Shown here: in pieces, positions 52,818 to 63,196 of the stretch
Layout: each line of letters begins with the position of its first letter
Position numbering within the stretch: position 1 is the stretch's first letter
NCBI GenBank assembly: GCA_945892985.1
Contig: CAMDDU010000002.1
Span: forward strand, 1-64,000
Source of the DNA: CAITSH01 sp945892985
GTDB taxonomy: Bacteria > Pseudomonadota > Gammaproteobacteria > Burkholderiales > SG8-39
DNA length: 64,000 nt
Direction of reading: 5' to 3'
Program-made: the position numbers and the translations under genes
The notes under the pieces: model-generated
Seen by the model: only the letters and a program-made list of their open reading frames with translations
The model's database searches: none
What the model was told of the DNA's origin: nothing

Positions 52818-54266
52818 TCACTTGTCCGCCGGTTCTTTTTGTAGCGCTTCCATACGGCTGTACAAGGTGGTGCGATTGACGCCGAGCATCTTTGCGGCCT
52901 GGCTGACGTTCCCGCGTGTGAGCTTCATCGCCGCTTCAATATAACCCTGCTCCCATTCCTTGAGCATCTGATCAAGGTTGAACCCGCGCTCGCGCTGCAA
53001 GTGACGCTGCGCCTGTTCGATCATGGTTTCCGCGTTGGCGGACGTCGGCTTGACCTCGTTATTGAGCATCTCGCGGGTGTCGAACTCGGGTTCAAGTTCA
53101 GTGGCGGAAAGACGCTGCCCGGCGTATTTGGTGGTAAGGCGGATGACGATATTTCTCAGTTCGCGGACATTGCCCGGAAAGTGATAGCTGCGCCACAGCG
53201 CAAGCGCGCTCTCGTCGCAGCTGAATGGGGCGAGGCGCGCCTGTTGTGCGTAGAAATGACTGAAATGGTTGAGCAGCGATATGCGGTCATCCTCCATTTC
53301 GCGCAGCGGCGGAACACTGATGGTGAATACCGAAAGGCGGTGATACAGATCCGCCCGGAAGCGGCCGTTTTTAACCTCTTGGCGAAGGTCGCGGTTGGTG
53401 GCGGTTATGACGCGTGCGCGGCTGAAGCGCTGCTGCGTTTCTCCGACGCGCTGGTATTCGCCGTTTTCCAGCACGCGCAACAGCTTCGCCTGGAGTTCCA
53501 GCGGCAGTTCGCCGATTTCATCGAGAAACAGAGTGCCGTCTGCCGCATCCTCAAAATAACCCGATTTGTTCGCGGCGGCCCCGGTAAACGCGCCCTTGAC
53601 GTAACCAAACAGGGTTGGTTCGACCAGGGTGGGCGCGATTGCGGCGCAGTTTAAAGCCAGGCAAGGCTTGGACTTGCGAATGGAAATACCATGTAAAAGT
53701 GTCGCCACCACTTCCTTGCCGCTGCCCGATTCACCCTCAATCAGCGCCGGAAAGGGGGAGTCGGCATATTGGCCGATTTGATTTTTGAGCTTTTGCAGCG
53801 CGGGACTTTTCCCGATGAGCAGGTCAGGGTCATCGGCGGCTGTGCTTTGAATTTCGGCTGAGCGGAAAGCCAGGGCGTGCAACAGGATTTTCTTGAGGCT
53901 TTCCGGGTTGCACGGTTTTGCGACGAACTCCGCAGCGCCTAGCGTGCGCGCGTGACGTGCATTGGCGGCATCGTTCTGCCCCGATAGCACAAGGATCTTC
54001 ATCGCCGGTGACTGGGCAAGCAGGTCGGCGATCAGTTGAAATCCCTCATCAGGCCGATGCGGCGATGGTGGCAGCCCCAGGTCGATGAGCGCCAGTTGCG
54101 GCGCTTCATCGAGTTGACGCAGCAGGCTCACAGCGTGCGCACGTGAGTCGCTCGTAATCACCTCGAAATCCCGTCCGAGTGCGAACGAAAGCGTGTCAGT
54201 AATGAGCGGATCGTCATCGACGATTAGCAGGGAGGGCTTTGGACTTTCGGACATGGAATCAATCAT
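52818..54266 (-). CDS. Sigma54-dependent NtrC-family response regulator
   Basis: A 482-aa regulator. Receiver domain with phospho-acceptor Asp62 (LIDLGLP) and acidic pair in LIVDDDP; AAA+ domain with Walker A GESGSGKE (178-185), intact GAFTGA (225-230) for sigma54 contact, and Walker B GTLFLDEIGE; Fis-type HTH at the C-terminus (GNVSQAAKMLGVNRTTLY). It is likely partner of the kinase at 37.3 kb and likely activator of the pilin promoter. ATG 54264-54266 overlaps the ABC ATPase stop; ATG 54254 is an alternative. Confidence 0.93.
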   Translation of the reverse strand: MIDSMSESPKPSLLIVDDDPLITDTLSFALGRDFEVITSDSRAHAVSLLRQLDEAPQLALIDLGLPPSPHRPDEGFQLIADLLAQSPAMKILVLSGQNDAANARHARTLGAAEFVAKPCNPESLKKILLHALAFRSAEIQSTAADDPDLLIGKSPALQKLKNQIGQYADSPFPALIEGESGSGKEVVATLLHGISIRKSKPCLALNCAAIAPTLVEPTLFGYVKGAFTGAAANKSGYFEDAADGTLFLDEIGELPLELQAKLLRVLENGEYQRVGETQQRFSRARVITATNRDLRQEVKNGRFRADLYHRLSVFTISVPPLREMEDDRISLLNHFSHFYAQQARLAPFSCDESALALWRSYHFPGNVRELRNIVIRLTTKYAGQRLSATELEPEFDTREMLNNEVKPTSANAETMIEQAQRHLQRERGFNLDQMLKEWEQGYIEAAMKLTRGNVSQAAKMLGVNRTTLYSRMEALQKEPADK

Positions 54267-54999
54267 CTTTCACCGGGTGTGATGCGTCCAAGCAACGCAG
54301 GAAGGCCCGCTCCATAGATATCTCGCCGTAAGTATCGAGCAGTTGCTGGGGCGGACCGCGAAACCGCGGTTGCCCCTCGTGCAGTATGACCATATGGTCG
54401 CAGATGTCCCCGATATCGTGAAGGGCATGGGAGGTAAAAAATAGCGTGCGCCCGGCTTTTTTGAGTCCTTCCAGAAGGGTTTTTACGCGAATTCGTGCAC
54501 TTGGATCCAATCCTGAAAGCGGTTCGTCCAGTATGTACAGGTCGCGCTCGGATAGGAAGCAGACGGCGAGTCCGAGTTTTTGTGTCATGCCCTTGGAGTA
54601 GGAGCGCACCGGTTTTGCGAGTGCCGCCATGTCAAGACCCAGTTGATCGAGTATCTCCGCAAGCCGCGATTCGTTCCAAGGCTGGCGGTGCAGTGAAAGC
54701 ATGTAACGTAGAAAGTCGCGTCCGGTGAGGTAATACGGGGGCGTAAAGCGTTCTGGAAGGAAGGCCAATCGTTCCCGGGATGCCGGATCGCGATGGCTTG
54801 TCCCAAACAGGCTGATCTGACCGCCGTCGAGCGCGCAAAAATCCAGCAGACATTTGATAAGCGTGGTCTTCCCCGCGCCGTTGACACCCGCAAGCCCGAA
54901 AAACGCGCCCTCGGCAATTTCGAATTCGACGCCCCGCAGAACCTTGGATTGCCCAAAACGTTTGTCGACTTTGGTAAATCGAATAACCGGTTCTGTCAT
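54259..54999 (-). CDS. ABC transporter ATP-binding protein
   Basis: A 246-aa ATPase. Walker A GVNGAGKTT, YSKGMTQKLGL signature (LSGGQ variant), Walker B DLYILDEPLSGLDPSARI, and TSHALHDI switch. Start ATG 54997-54999; the upstream open frame conflicts with divergent mlaF. It overlaps the response-regulator gene by eight bases, so both are co-expressed. No permease is adjacent; the ABC-2 permease at 36.4-37.3 kb on the same strand is the likely partner, separated by the pilus genes. Confidence 0.92.
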   Translation of the reverse strand: MTEPVIRFTKVDKRFGQSKVLRGVEFEIAEGAFFGLAGVNGAGKTTLIKCLLDFCALDGGQISLFGTSHRDPASRERLAFLPERFTPPYYLTGRDFLRYMLSLHRQPWNESRLAEILDQLGLDMAALAKPVRSYSKGMTQKLGLAVCFLSERDLYILDEPLSGLDPSARIRVKTLLEGLKKAGRTLFFTSHALHDIGDICDHMVILHEGQPRFRGPPQQLLDTYGEISMERAFLRCLDASHPVKDD

Positions 55000-55167
55000 A
55001 CGTTGTTGTTCTGCGTAGAGGGTCCGAGCCATCATAGCGCAAAGAGAGGTGTGATTCAGTAGCGCATTGGGTCGCCTTAAATGACCGATTGCATGGTGCG
55101 CCGCGAAAATGTGGTTTAAAATCCCGCCTCTAGCCGCCAACGACTTGCCAGAACGCCCCCATTTCCA

Positions 55168-55986
55168 GTGTCTTCCGCAAACTCCGCAAATTTGGTTGAA
55201 GTCGACAATCTGGACTTCGGCTATGACCTTTCCCGCAAGGTGCTTCAAGGCATCAGCATGCAGATTCCGCGTGGGAAAATGGTTGCCATCATGGGGGTCA
55301 GCGGCTGCGGGAAAACCACCCTGCTGCGACTGATGGCCGGGTGGCTGCGCCCCACCGCGGGTGAGGTGCGTATCGATGGCGAAGCGGTGCATAAGCTCGA
55401 CCACGAGCAGTTATTCTTACTGCGCCGCAAAATGGGCATGCTGTTTCAGTTTGGCGCACTTTTTACCGATATGACTGCGTATGACAATGTCGCCTTCCAG
55501 ATGCGTGAGCACACCGGGTTGCCGGAAAGCCTCATCCATCATCTCGTGCTGATGAAGCTCCAGGCCGTTGGCTTGCGCGGTGCGGCGCGATTGATGCCCT
55601 CCGAATTGTCCGGTGGGATGGCGCGCCGCGTTGCGCTGGCTCGCTCCATTGCACTTGATCCTCTGCTGATGCTCTATGATGAGCCCTTTACCGGGCTCGA
55701 CCCTATTTCCCTTGGGGTGGCTTCCGAGCTCATTCGTACCCTCAATTCCGCGCTTGGCACCACGTCCATCATCGTCACCCACAACGTACTTGACGCGCTG
55801 GCTTTGGTTGACTATGTCTATTTCATGTCGGAGGGGAAGGTCGTGGCCGAGGGAACTCCCGAGGCCGTCAGGGCCTCGGCTGAGCCGTTTGTGAAACAGT
55901 TCATCAACGCCGAACCTGATGGTCCGGTTCCGTTTCACTATCCGGGAGGCGCCTATGGTGCTGACCTGTTGCAGGCGAGCGCATGA
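55168..55986 (+). CDS. mlaF: Phospholipid transporter ATP-binding protein MlaF
   Basis: A 272-aa ATPase of the MlaFEDB retrograde/anterograde phospholipid transporter. Walker A GVSGCGKTT, LSGGMARRVALARSIALDP signature, Walker B LMLYDEPFTGLDP, and a C-terminal extension typical of MlaF. The start is GTG 55168. It begins a six-gene operon mlaFEDACB. Confidence 0.95.
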   Translation: MSSANSANLVEVDNLDFGYDLSRKVLQGISMQIPRGKMVAIMGVSGCGKTTLLRLMAGWLRPTAGEVRIDGEAVHKLDHEQLFLLRRKMGMLFQFGALFTDMTAYDNVAFQMREHTGLPESLIHHLVLMKLQAVGLRGAARLMPSELSGGMARRVALARSIALDPLLMLYDEPFTGLDPISLGVASELIRTLNSALGTTSIIVTHNVLDALALVDYVYFMSEGKVVAEGTPEAVRASAEPFVKQFINAEPDGPVPFHYPGGAYGADLLQASA

Positions 55987-56774
55987 CGAAATTAGCCGAT
56001 TTTTTGGCCCATTTGGGGTCGCGCATCACCGGGGCGGTATGGCGGCTGGGGTTTGCCAGCCGCTTTTTCTGGCTGATCCTAAGGCATTCGGGCACCAGTT
56101 TCCGGCGCTTTCACCTGACCATTCGCGAAATTTACTTCGCGGGGGTGCTGTCTTTGATCATCATTCTGGTTTCAGGGCTGTTTGTTGGGATGGTGCTCGG
56201 ATTGCAGGGCTACGACACGCTGGTCCGGTATGGCTCTTCGGAGGCCCTGGGTGTGCTGGTTTCGCTCTCCTTGGTGCGCGAGCTCGGACCGGTGGTGGCT
56301 GGTTTGCTTTTTGCCAGTCGCGCCGGCAGCGCCATCACCGCCGAGATCGGACTGATGAAAACCACCGAGCAACTGGCGGCCATGGAAATGATGGCGGTGG
56401 ACCCCATTGCGCGGGTCATCGCACCGCGATTTTGGGCGGGGGTGATCTCCATGCCCTTGCTGGCCGCGCTTTTCTCCGCCATGGGCGTGTTCGGCGGCTA
56501 CTTGGTCGGGGTGAAGATGATCGGGGTCGACGAGGGATCGTTCTGGTCGCAGATGCAGGCTGCGGTGGACATCCGCGAAGACATCATGAACGGCGTTATC
56601 AAGAGTTTTGTTTTCGGTATTGCTGTGACCTGGATTGCCGTGTTTGAAGGGTATGATGCGCCACCTACCGCGGAGGGTGTTTCCGGGGCGACTACACGCA
56701 CTGTCGTGACCTCGTCCCTGGCAATTCTGGCGCTGGATTTCATACTGACTGCGCTGATGTTTCGAGGAGCCTGA
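55983..56774 (+). CDS. mlaE: Phospholipid transporter permease MlaE
   Basis: A 263-aa permease. RLGFASRFFWLILRH, FIREIYFAGVLSL-like region, VLSLIIILVSGLFVGMVLGLQGYDT, and the conserved LVRELGPVVAGLLFASRAGSAITAEIGLMK followed by TEQLAAMEMMAVDPI are diagnostic. The ATG overlaps mlaF in ATGA. Confidence 0.96.
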   Translation: MTKLADFLAHLGSRITGAVWRLGFASRFFWLILRHSGTSFRRFHLTIREIYFAGVLSLIIILVSGLFVGMVLGLQGYDTLVRYGSSEALGVLVSLSLVRELGPVVAGLLFASRAGSAITAEIGLMKTTEQLAAMEMMAVDPIARVIAPRFWAGVISMPLLAALFSAMGVFGGYLVGVKMIGVDEGSFWSQMQAAVDIREDIMNGVIKSFVFGIAVTWIAVFEGYDAPPTAEGVSGATTRTVVTSSLAILALDFILTALMFRGA

Positions 56775-56778
56775 AAAA

Positions 56779-57255
56779 ATGATGAATCGCAGGACAATTG
56801 ACATGTGGGTGGGCGTTTTTGTGGTGATCGGCCTCGGCGCCTTGCTCTTTCTTTCCCTAAAAGTGGCCAATTTAGCCTCCTTTTCGGCGGCTGAGTCCTA
56901 TCAGATTAAGGCTAAATTTGATAATATCGGTGGGCTGAAAATTCGCGCAGCGGTGAAGGTCGCGGGCGTGGTTATCGGCAGGGTCAGCGATGTGCGTTTT
57001 GAAAACGAGACCTTTGAGGCGGTGGTGTCGTTCAGCGTCGACAAACGGTTCCAGTTTCCCCGGGACACGTCGGCCAAGATTCTGACATCCGGGCTTCTCG
57101 GGGAGCAGTACATCGGCTTGTCCGCAGGGGGCGATACGGTGAACCTGAAGGACGGGGATACGCTGAAGTTGACACAGTCAGCGGTTGTGCTTGAGAACCT
57201 AATCAGTCAATTCCTGTACAGCAAAGCTGCTGACAGTAAGGAAGGCGGAAAGTAA
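56779..57255 (+). CDS. mlaD: MCE-domain substrate-binding protein MlaD
   Basis: A 158-aa MlaD: one N-terminal helix (MWVGVFVVIGLGALLFLSLK) and a single MCE domain (AKFDNIGGLKIRAAVKVAGV, ARILTSGLLGEQYIGL-like core). It forms a hexameric lipid channel on MlaE. A GAGGAG site precedes the ATG. Confidence 0.95.
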   Translation: MMNRRTIDMWVGVFVVIGLGALLFLSLKVANLASFSAAESYQIKAKFDNIGGLKIRAAVKVAGVVIGRVSDVRFENETFEAVVSFSVDKRFQFPRDTSAKILTSGLLGEQYIGLSAGGDTVNLKDGDTLKLTQSAVVLENLISQFLYSKAADSKEGGK

Positions 57256-57257
57256 TC

Positions 57258-58226
57258 GTGAATAAAAGCGCGCTGCGCCTGCTGGGAGCCGTATTCTTCG
57301 CCATTGTGCTGGGGGCGGTATCCGGATGCGCCACAACCTCAAATAATCCGCGCGACCCGTTTGAGGGGTTCAACCGCGCCATGTTCAGTTTTAACGATGC
57401 GCTTGACGGAGCGATACTTAAGCCTGTTGCCGAGGGATACCGCGCATCGCTGCCTCCGCTTGTTCGCGCTGGTGTGACGAATTTCTTCTCAAATATTGAC
57501 GACCTCTGGGAGGCCGTGAACAACACGCTGCAGGGGAAAATCGACGCGGCCTTGCAGGACATCATGCGTTTTTCCGTCAATACCGTGTTTGGTCTGGCCG
57601 GAGTCCTGGATATCGCCAGTGACATGGGGCTGCAAAAACATAATGAGGACATCGGACAGACGCTTGGGAAATGGGGGGTCGGCAGCGGACCCTATTTGGT
57701 CTTGCCGTTCTTCGGGCCGAGCTCGGTGCGGGATGGCGCCGGCCTGCTTGTGGACTGGCATTACGATCCACTGCTTCGCGTCTCGAACATACCGGCGCGC
57801 AACACGGCAATTACTGTGCGGGCCATCGATGCCCGCACCAACCTGCTCGATACGACCAACGTGCTTGAACAGGCGGCACTCGACAAGTACACCTTTGTCC
57901 GCGATGCGTTTTTCCAATATCGCCGCAGCCAGATTTACGACGGCAATGCGCCGCGGGAGTCCGGAGCGAGTCTCGAGGTCGACGATGCTGATCTGAAAAC
58001 GGCATTGACCGAGCCCAGAGCGCAGACCGTGGCAGAGGTCTTGCCAATCATGGCGCAAGCGCCGGTTGCGGCGATGGTCGTGCCTTCGGAGTCCGCTGGT
58101 GTTCCCGCTGTTTATACTGTGTTTGCTGATGGCATTGCGCTCAAAACTCCAAACGCCGCACCCGAGCTTGCCCCTGTTGCCTCCGTGGTGCTTTTTGCCG
58201 ACGATGTGATTCTCCAGACCCGCTGA
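57258..58226 (+). CDS. mlaA: Outer-membrane lipoprotein MlaA (VacJ family)
   Basis: A 322-aa lipoprotein with lipobox VSGC, then the family core DPFEGFNRAMFSFNDALD, VTNFFSNIDDLWEAVNNTLQGK, RFSVNTVFGLAGVLDIASD and GVGSGPYLVLPFFGPSSVRD. The last ~75 residues are a low-complexity Ala/Val/Pro extension beyond the usual length. GTG start 57258. In E. coli vacJ is unlinked; here it sits inside the operon. Confidence 0.94.
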   Translation: MNKSALRLLGAVFFAIVLGAVSGCATTSNNPRDPFEGFNRAMFSFNDALDGAILKPVAEGYRASLPPLVRAGVTNFFSNIDDLWEAVNNTLQGKIDAALQDIMRFSVNTVFGLAGVLDIASDMGLQKHNEDIGQTLGKWGVGSGPYLVLPFFGPSSVRDGAGLLVDWHYDPLLRVSNIPARNTAITVRAIDARTNLLDTTNVLEQAALDKYTFVRDAFFQYRRSQIYDGNAPRESGASLEVDDADLKTALTEPRAQTVAEVLPIMAQAPVAAMVVPSESAGVPAVYTVFADGIALKTPNAAPELAPVASVVLFADDVILQTR

Positions 58227-58234
58227 CACCTGAC

Positions 58235-58849
58235 ATGAAGCTTCTAGCCTGCCTGCTTTCCCTCGCGCTGACCTTATTTGCGTTGCCTGCCGCCGCCCAG
58301 GAAATTGCGCCGGACGCCTTGGTAAAGGGTATTTCGAACGAGGTCGTGGAGATCATCCGCAAGGACAAGGATATCCAGTCGGGCAACACCAGAAAAATAG
58401 TGGATCTGGTCGAAACCCGGGTTTTGCCGCACTTCAACTTTAATCGTATGACCGCCTATGCCGTAGGCGTGAACTGGCGCCGTGCCAGCCCCGAGCAGCA
58501 AAAGCAGCTGATCGACGAGTTCAAGACCCTGCTCGTGCGCACGTACTCGACTGCGCTGGCTTCCTACAAGAACCAGGTTATCGATTTCAAGCCGCTGCGT
58601 GCGCAAGCGGGCGATACCGAGGTGAAAGTTCGCTCCGAGATCAAGCAGAGCGGCGCGCAGGCCATCACCCTCGACTACAGCATGGAAAAGACCCCCGCTG
58701 GCTGGAAGGTATTTGACGTTGAGGTCGGTGGCGTGAGCCTAGTCGCCAACTATCGCGAAACCTTCACCAACGAGATTCGCAACGCAGGGATCGACGGCCT
58801 GATCAAGACGCTATCGAGCAAAAACAAGCAGCTTGAAGCAAAAACGTGA
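58235..58849 (+). CDS. mlaC: Periplasmic phospholipid carrier MlaC
   Basis: A 204-aa protein with signal peptide (LLACLLSLALTLFALPAAAQ) and the MlaC/Ttg2D core FNFNRMTAYAVGVNWRRASP, FKTLLVRTYSTALASY and LDYSMEKTPAGWKVFDVEVG, ending YRETFTNEIRN. It shuttles phospholipids between MlaA and MlaFEDB. Confidence 0.95.
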   Translation: MKLLACLLSLALTLFALPAAAQEIAPDALVKGISNEVVEIIRKDKDIQSGNTRKIVDLVETRVLPHFNFNRMTAYAVGVNWRRASPEQQKQLIDEFKTLLVRTYSTALASYKNQVIDFKPLRAQAGDTEVKVRSEIKQSGAQAITLDYSMEKTPAGWKVFDVEVGGVSLVANYRETFTNEIRNAGIDGLIKTLSSKNKQLEAKT

Positions 58850-59121
58850 TGCGTCGTGAGGGTGAGCGTTTGCTGCTTGAGGGGCCGGTGACGCTGGCTG
58901 TGGCCGCCGGCATGCTCGTGGAAAGCGAAGCTTTTCTGGCCGACGGCATCACAGTCGTTGATTTTTCCGGAGTGACCACTACCGACTCGGCGGCACTTGC
59001 CCTGGCGGTAGAGTGGATGCGCCGATCGGCTGCTTCGAATCGGGCGCTGAAACTCTCCAACCTGCCCGAATCAATGCGTAACATGGCAAAGCTGTACGCC
59101 GTTACCGAACTCCTCCAATAG
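58846..59121 (+). CDS. mlaB: STAS-domain protein MlaB
   Basis: A 91-aa STAS domain protein (LEGPVTLAVAAGML, VVDFSGVTTTDSAALALAVE), the cytoplasmic regulatory subunit of the Mla transporter. The ATG overlaps the mlaC stop in ATGA. Confidence 0.92.
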   Translation: MMRREGERLLLEGPVTLAVAAGMLVESEAFLADGITVVDFSGVTTTDSAALALAVEWMRRSAASNRALKLSNLPESMRNMAKLYAVTELLQ

Positions 59122-59164
59122 CCCCATTCAATACGAATCGCGATTCTGTCGCGGTTCCATTCGC

Positions 59165-60094
59165 ATGACCGCAGCCATAGAAGTCCGCCAGATTGGCAAG
59201 CGCTACGGTTCGCTTCAGGCTCTGGCCGGCATCGACCTCACCGTCGAGCGTGGCGAGTTCTTCGGCCTGCTCGGACCCAACGGCGCGGGAAAAACCACGC
59301 TCATCAGCGTGCTGGCCGGATTGACCCGTGCAGACGCCGGCAGCGCGCGCGTCATGGGGCATGATGTCACCGCTGATTACCGCGCGGCGCGGCGTGCGCT
59401 GGGCGTCGTGCCCCAGGAACTGGTGTTCGACCCGTTTTTTTCCGTGCGGGAAACATTGTCCATTCAGTCTGGCTATTTTGGTCTGCGCAAAAACGACGCC
59501 TGGATTGACGAAGTGATGCACCATCTCGATCTTACCGACAAGGCCGATGCCAACATGCGCGCCCTCTCGGGCGGGATGAAGCGACGCGTGTTGGTGGCGC
59601 AGGCGCTGGTGCACAAACCACCGGTCATAGTGCTCGATGAGCCGACGGCGGGTGTTGACGTCGAATTGCGGCAAGGACTGTGGCAGTTCATCCGCCGCCT
59701 TAACAACGACGGCCACACCATCGTGCTCACGACTCATTACCTCGAGGAAGCCGAGGCGCTTTGCGGGCGTATCGCGATGCTGCGTTCCGGACGTGTCGTC
59801 GCTCTGGATTCGACGCGCAATCTGCTCAGTCGCTTCCAGCACCATGTTCATTTGCGCGTGCGTATTTCGGGCAATCCGCTGCCGGCCGAACTCGCCGCGC
59901 TGGTGCATCATGCCGATGACCGCGGATACGTGTTGAAGCTCAAAAGCTTTGACGACGTCGAGCCGCGGCTCACCGCCCTGCGTGCGGCCGGGTGCCGGAT
60001 CGAAGAAATGGAGGTCGCCCAGCCCGATCTCGAGGAAGTGTTTGTTGAAATCATGCAGCGCGAGAGCGCGGCCGAAAAATCGGCGGCGGTATGA
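59165..60094 (+). CDS. ABC-2 exporter ATP-binding protein (YadG-like)
   Basis: A 309-aa ATPase with Walker A GPNGAGKTT (~residue 38), LSGGMKRRVLVAQALVH signature, Walker B VIVLDEPTAGVDVELR and TTHYLEEAEALC. The C-terminal extension is typical of the DrrA/YadG group. Its stop overlaps the permease start in ATGA, so the two form one exporter. It follows the mla genes after a 43-bp gap. Substrate unknown. Confidence 0.92.
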   Translation: MTAAIEVRQIGKRYGSLQALAGIDLTVERGEFFGLLGPNGAGKTTLISVLAGLTRADAGSARVMGHDVTADYRAARRALGVVPQELVFDPFFSVRETLSIQSGYFGLRKNDAWIDEVMHHLDLTDKADANMRALSGGMKRRVLVAQALVHKPPVIVLDEPTAGVDVELRQGLWQFIRRLNNDGHTIVLTTHYLEEAEALCGRIAMLRSGRVVALDSTRNLLSRFQHHVHLRVRISGNPLPAELAALVHHADDRGYVLKLKSFDDVEPRLTALRAAGCRIEEMEVAQPDLEEVFVEIMQRESAAEKSAAV

Positions 60095-60846
60095 GCGGTT
60101 TCCCGACACTGCTCTACAAAGAGCTGCTGCGTTTTTGGAAAGTGAGCTTTCAGACCGTTGCCGCGCCAATACTCACCGCGCTGCTCTATCTTCTTATTTT
60201 CTCGCACGTCCTCGCAGAACACGTGCAGGTGTACGAAGGGGTGCGCTATACCGCGTTTCTGGTGCCCGGTCTGGTGATGATGTCGGTGCTGCAAAACGCC
60301 TTCGCCAACACCTCTTCCAGCCTGATCCAGTCAAAAATATCGGGCAGCGTGATTTTCATGCTGGTGCCGCCATTGTCCTACCTGGAGTTCTTTGCCGCCT
60401 ACGTGCTCGCCGCCGTGGTGCGCGGGCTTGTGGTGGGGCTGGGCGTGCTCATCTGCACCCTGGGTCTGGTTGATCTGCAATTCCAGTCCCCGCTGTGGAT
60501 TTTTGCATTCGCGCTGGCGGGCAGCGCGCTGCTCGGCTCGCTGGGGCTGATCGCCGCTGTCTGGGCCGACAAGTACGAGCAGATCGCCGCGTTCCAGAAT
60601 TTCATCATCATGCCGCTGACCTTTCTGTCGGGCGTGTTCTATTCGATTCATTCCTTGCCGCCTTTCTGGCAGCAATTGTCACACCTGAATCCGTTTTTTT
60701 ACATGATCGACGGTTTTCGCTACGGTTTTTTCGGCGTTTCCGATATCAATCCGGCTGTTTCGCTGGGCATCGTCTGCGCCTCTCTCGCGGCCCTGATCTG
60801 GCTTGCCCTCGTCATGTTGCGCTCGGGCTACAAGCTGCGCGGCTGA
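60091..60846 (+). CDS. ABC-2 exporter permease (YadH-like)
   Basis: A 251-aa ABC-2 permease with six helices; the segments FPTLLYKELLRFWKVSFQTV, FLVPGLVMMSVLQNAFANTSS, FQNFIIMPLTFLSGVFYSI and the closing NPFFYMIDGFRYGFFGVSD are typical of YadH/NodJ-type permeases. Pairs with the preceding ATPase. Confidence 0.92.
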   Translation: MSGFPTLLYKELLRFWKVSFQTVAAPILTALLYLLIFSHVLAEHVQVYEGVRYTAFLVPGLVMMSVLQNAFANTSSSLIQSKISGSVIFMLVPPLSYLEFFAAYVLAAVVRGLVVGLGVLICTLGLVDLQFQSPLWIFAFALAGSALLGSLGLIAAVWADKYEQIAAFQNFIIMPLTFLSGVFYSIHSLPPFWQQLSHLNPFFYMIDGFRYGFFGVSDINPAVSLGIVCASLAALIWLALVMLRSGYKLRG

Positions 60847-60881
60847 GTGTTGGTGTGCATGGTTAATTACCGCCCGTCTTC

Positions 60882-60887
60882 TATAAT
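60882..60887 (+). promoter_or_regulatory. Candidate promoter -10 box for ibaG-murA
   Basis: A perfect TATAAT lies 36 bp before the ibaG ATG; TGGTTA at 16-bp spacing is a poor -35. It is the only good -10 in the gap after the exporter genes. Confidence 0.5.
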
Positions 60888-60922
60888 CACGAACATTCCA
60901 TTTCTCACAGGCAGACACGCTA

Positions 60923-61163
60923 ATGGTTGAACCAGCGGACGTAAAACGCTACATCGAGCAGGGTCTTGCCTGCGACCAGGTCGAAGTCGATGGCGACGGA
61001 CAGCACTTCCAGGCGCTGATCGTCAGCGCCGCCTTTGCCGGCAAGAGCCGCGTGCAGCGCCATCAACTGGTCTATGGCGCCTTGGGCGAGCGCATGCGCG
61101 AAGAAATCCACGCCTTGTCGATGAAGACGCTCACGCCCGAAGAGGCCGGCGCCGAGGGCGGCA

Positions 61164-61171
<8 letters not shown>
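60923..61171 (+). CDS. ibaG: BolA family protein IbaG
   Basis: An 82-aa BolA-like protein. VKRYIEQGLACDQVEVDGDGQHFQALIVS and SRVQRHQLVYGALGERM contain the class signature. IbaG is the acid-responsive BolA paralogue that binds monothiol glutaredoxin-bound iron-sulfur clusters and is typically next to murA, as here; it overlaps murA by eight bases. Confidence 0.93.
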
Positions 61172-62417
<1,246 letters not shown>

Positions 62418-62543
62418 TCCGGAAAACCGACCGGAGGGGTCTGGCGCAGCCGGTCAGAACACACTGAAAAATAAGGGTTTCCTTCGCGTTCAAGCGCGTG
62501 TTTGCGGTAAAATCCTGTTTTTGCATCAGGCCTAGGCCGTACC

Positions 62544-63191
62544 GTGTCCAATATCACCATCGCCCTGTCCAAGGGTCGTATCTTTGACGAAACCGCCACG
62601 CTGCTAAGGGGCGCCGGGATCGTCCCGAAAGACGACCCGGAAACCTCGCGCAAGCTCATCATCGAGACCAGCCGGCCCGATGTGCGCCTGATTATCGTGC
62701 GCGCCTCTGATACGCCGACTTACGTACAGTACGGCGCCGCAGATCTGGGCATTGCCGGCAAGGATGTGCTGATGGAACATGGCGGCGGCGGTCTTTACCA
62801 GCCTTTGGATCTTGGCATCGCGCGCTGTCGCATGATGGTTGCGGTGCCCGAGGGTTTTGACTACGAGCGTGCGGTGCAGCAGGGTGCGCGCCTGCGCATC
62901 GCCACCAAATACATACAGACCGCGCGTGAGCACTTTGCCGCCAAGGGCGTGCATGTAGACCTGATCAAGCTGTACGGCTCGATGGAGCTGGCGCCACTGG
63001 TCGGGCTTGCCGACGCCATCGTCGACCTGGTTTCGTCTGGCGACACCTTGCGTGCCAACCGCCTGCGCGCGGTCGAGGAAATTGCACCCATCAGTTCGCG
63101 GCTCATCGTCAACCAGGTGGCCTTGAAGCTCAAGCGCGAGGCGTTGCAGCCGCTGATCGACAGCATAGCCAGGGCGGTGTCCGGTGGCTGA
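62544..63191 (+). CDS. hisG: ATP phosphoribosyltransferase, short form
   Basis: A 215-aa short-form HisG (ITIALSKGRIFDE, GAADLGIAGKDVLMEH, DLVSSGDTLRANRL). The short form lacks the C-terminal regulatory domain and needs HisZ, which is not in this window. The start is GTG 62544. It begins histidine biosynthesis and precedes hisD by 5 bp. Confidence 0.96.
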   Translation: MSNITIALSKGRIFDETATLLRGAGIVPKDDPETSRKLIIETSRPDVRLIIVRASDTPTYVQYGAADLGIAGKDVLMEHGGGGLYQPLDLGIARCRMMVAVPEGFDYERAVQQGARLRIATKYIQTAREHFAAKGVHVDLIKLYGSMELAPLVGLADAIVDLVSSGDTLRANRLRAVEEIAPISSRLIVNQVALKLKREALQPLIDSIARAVSGG

Positions 63192-63196
63192 ATCCC

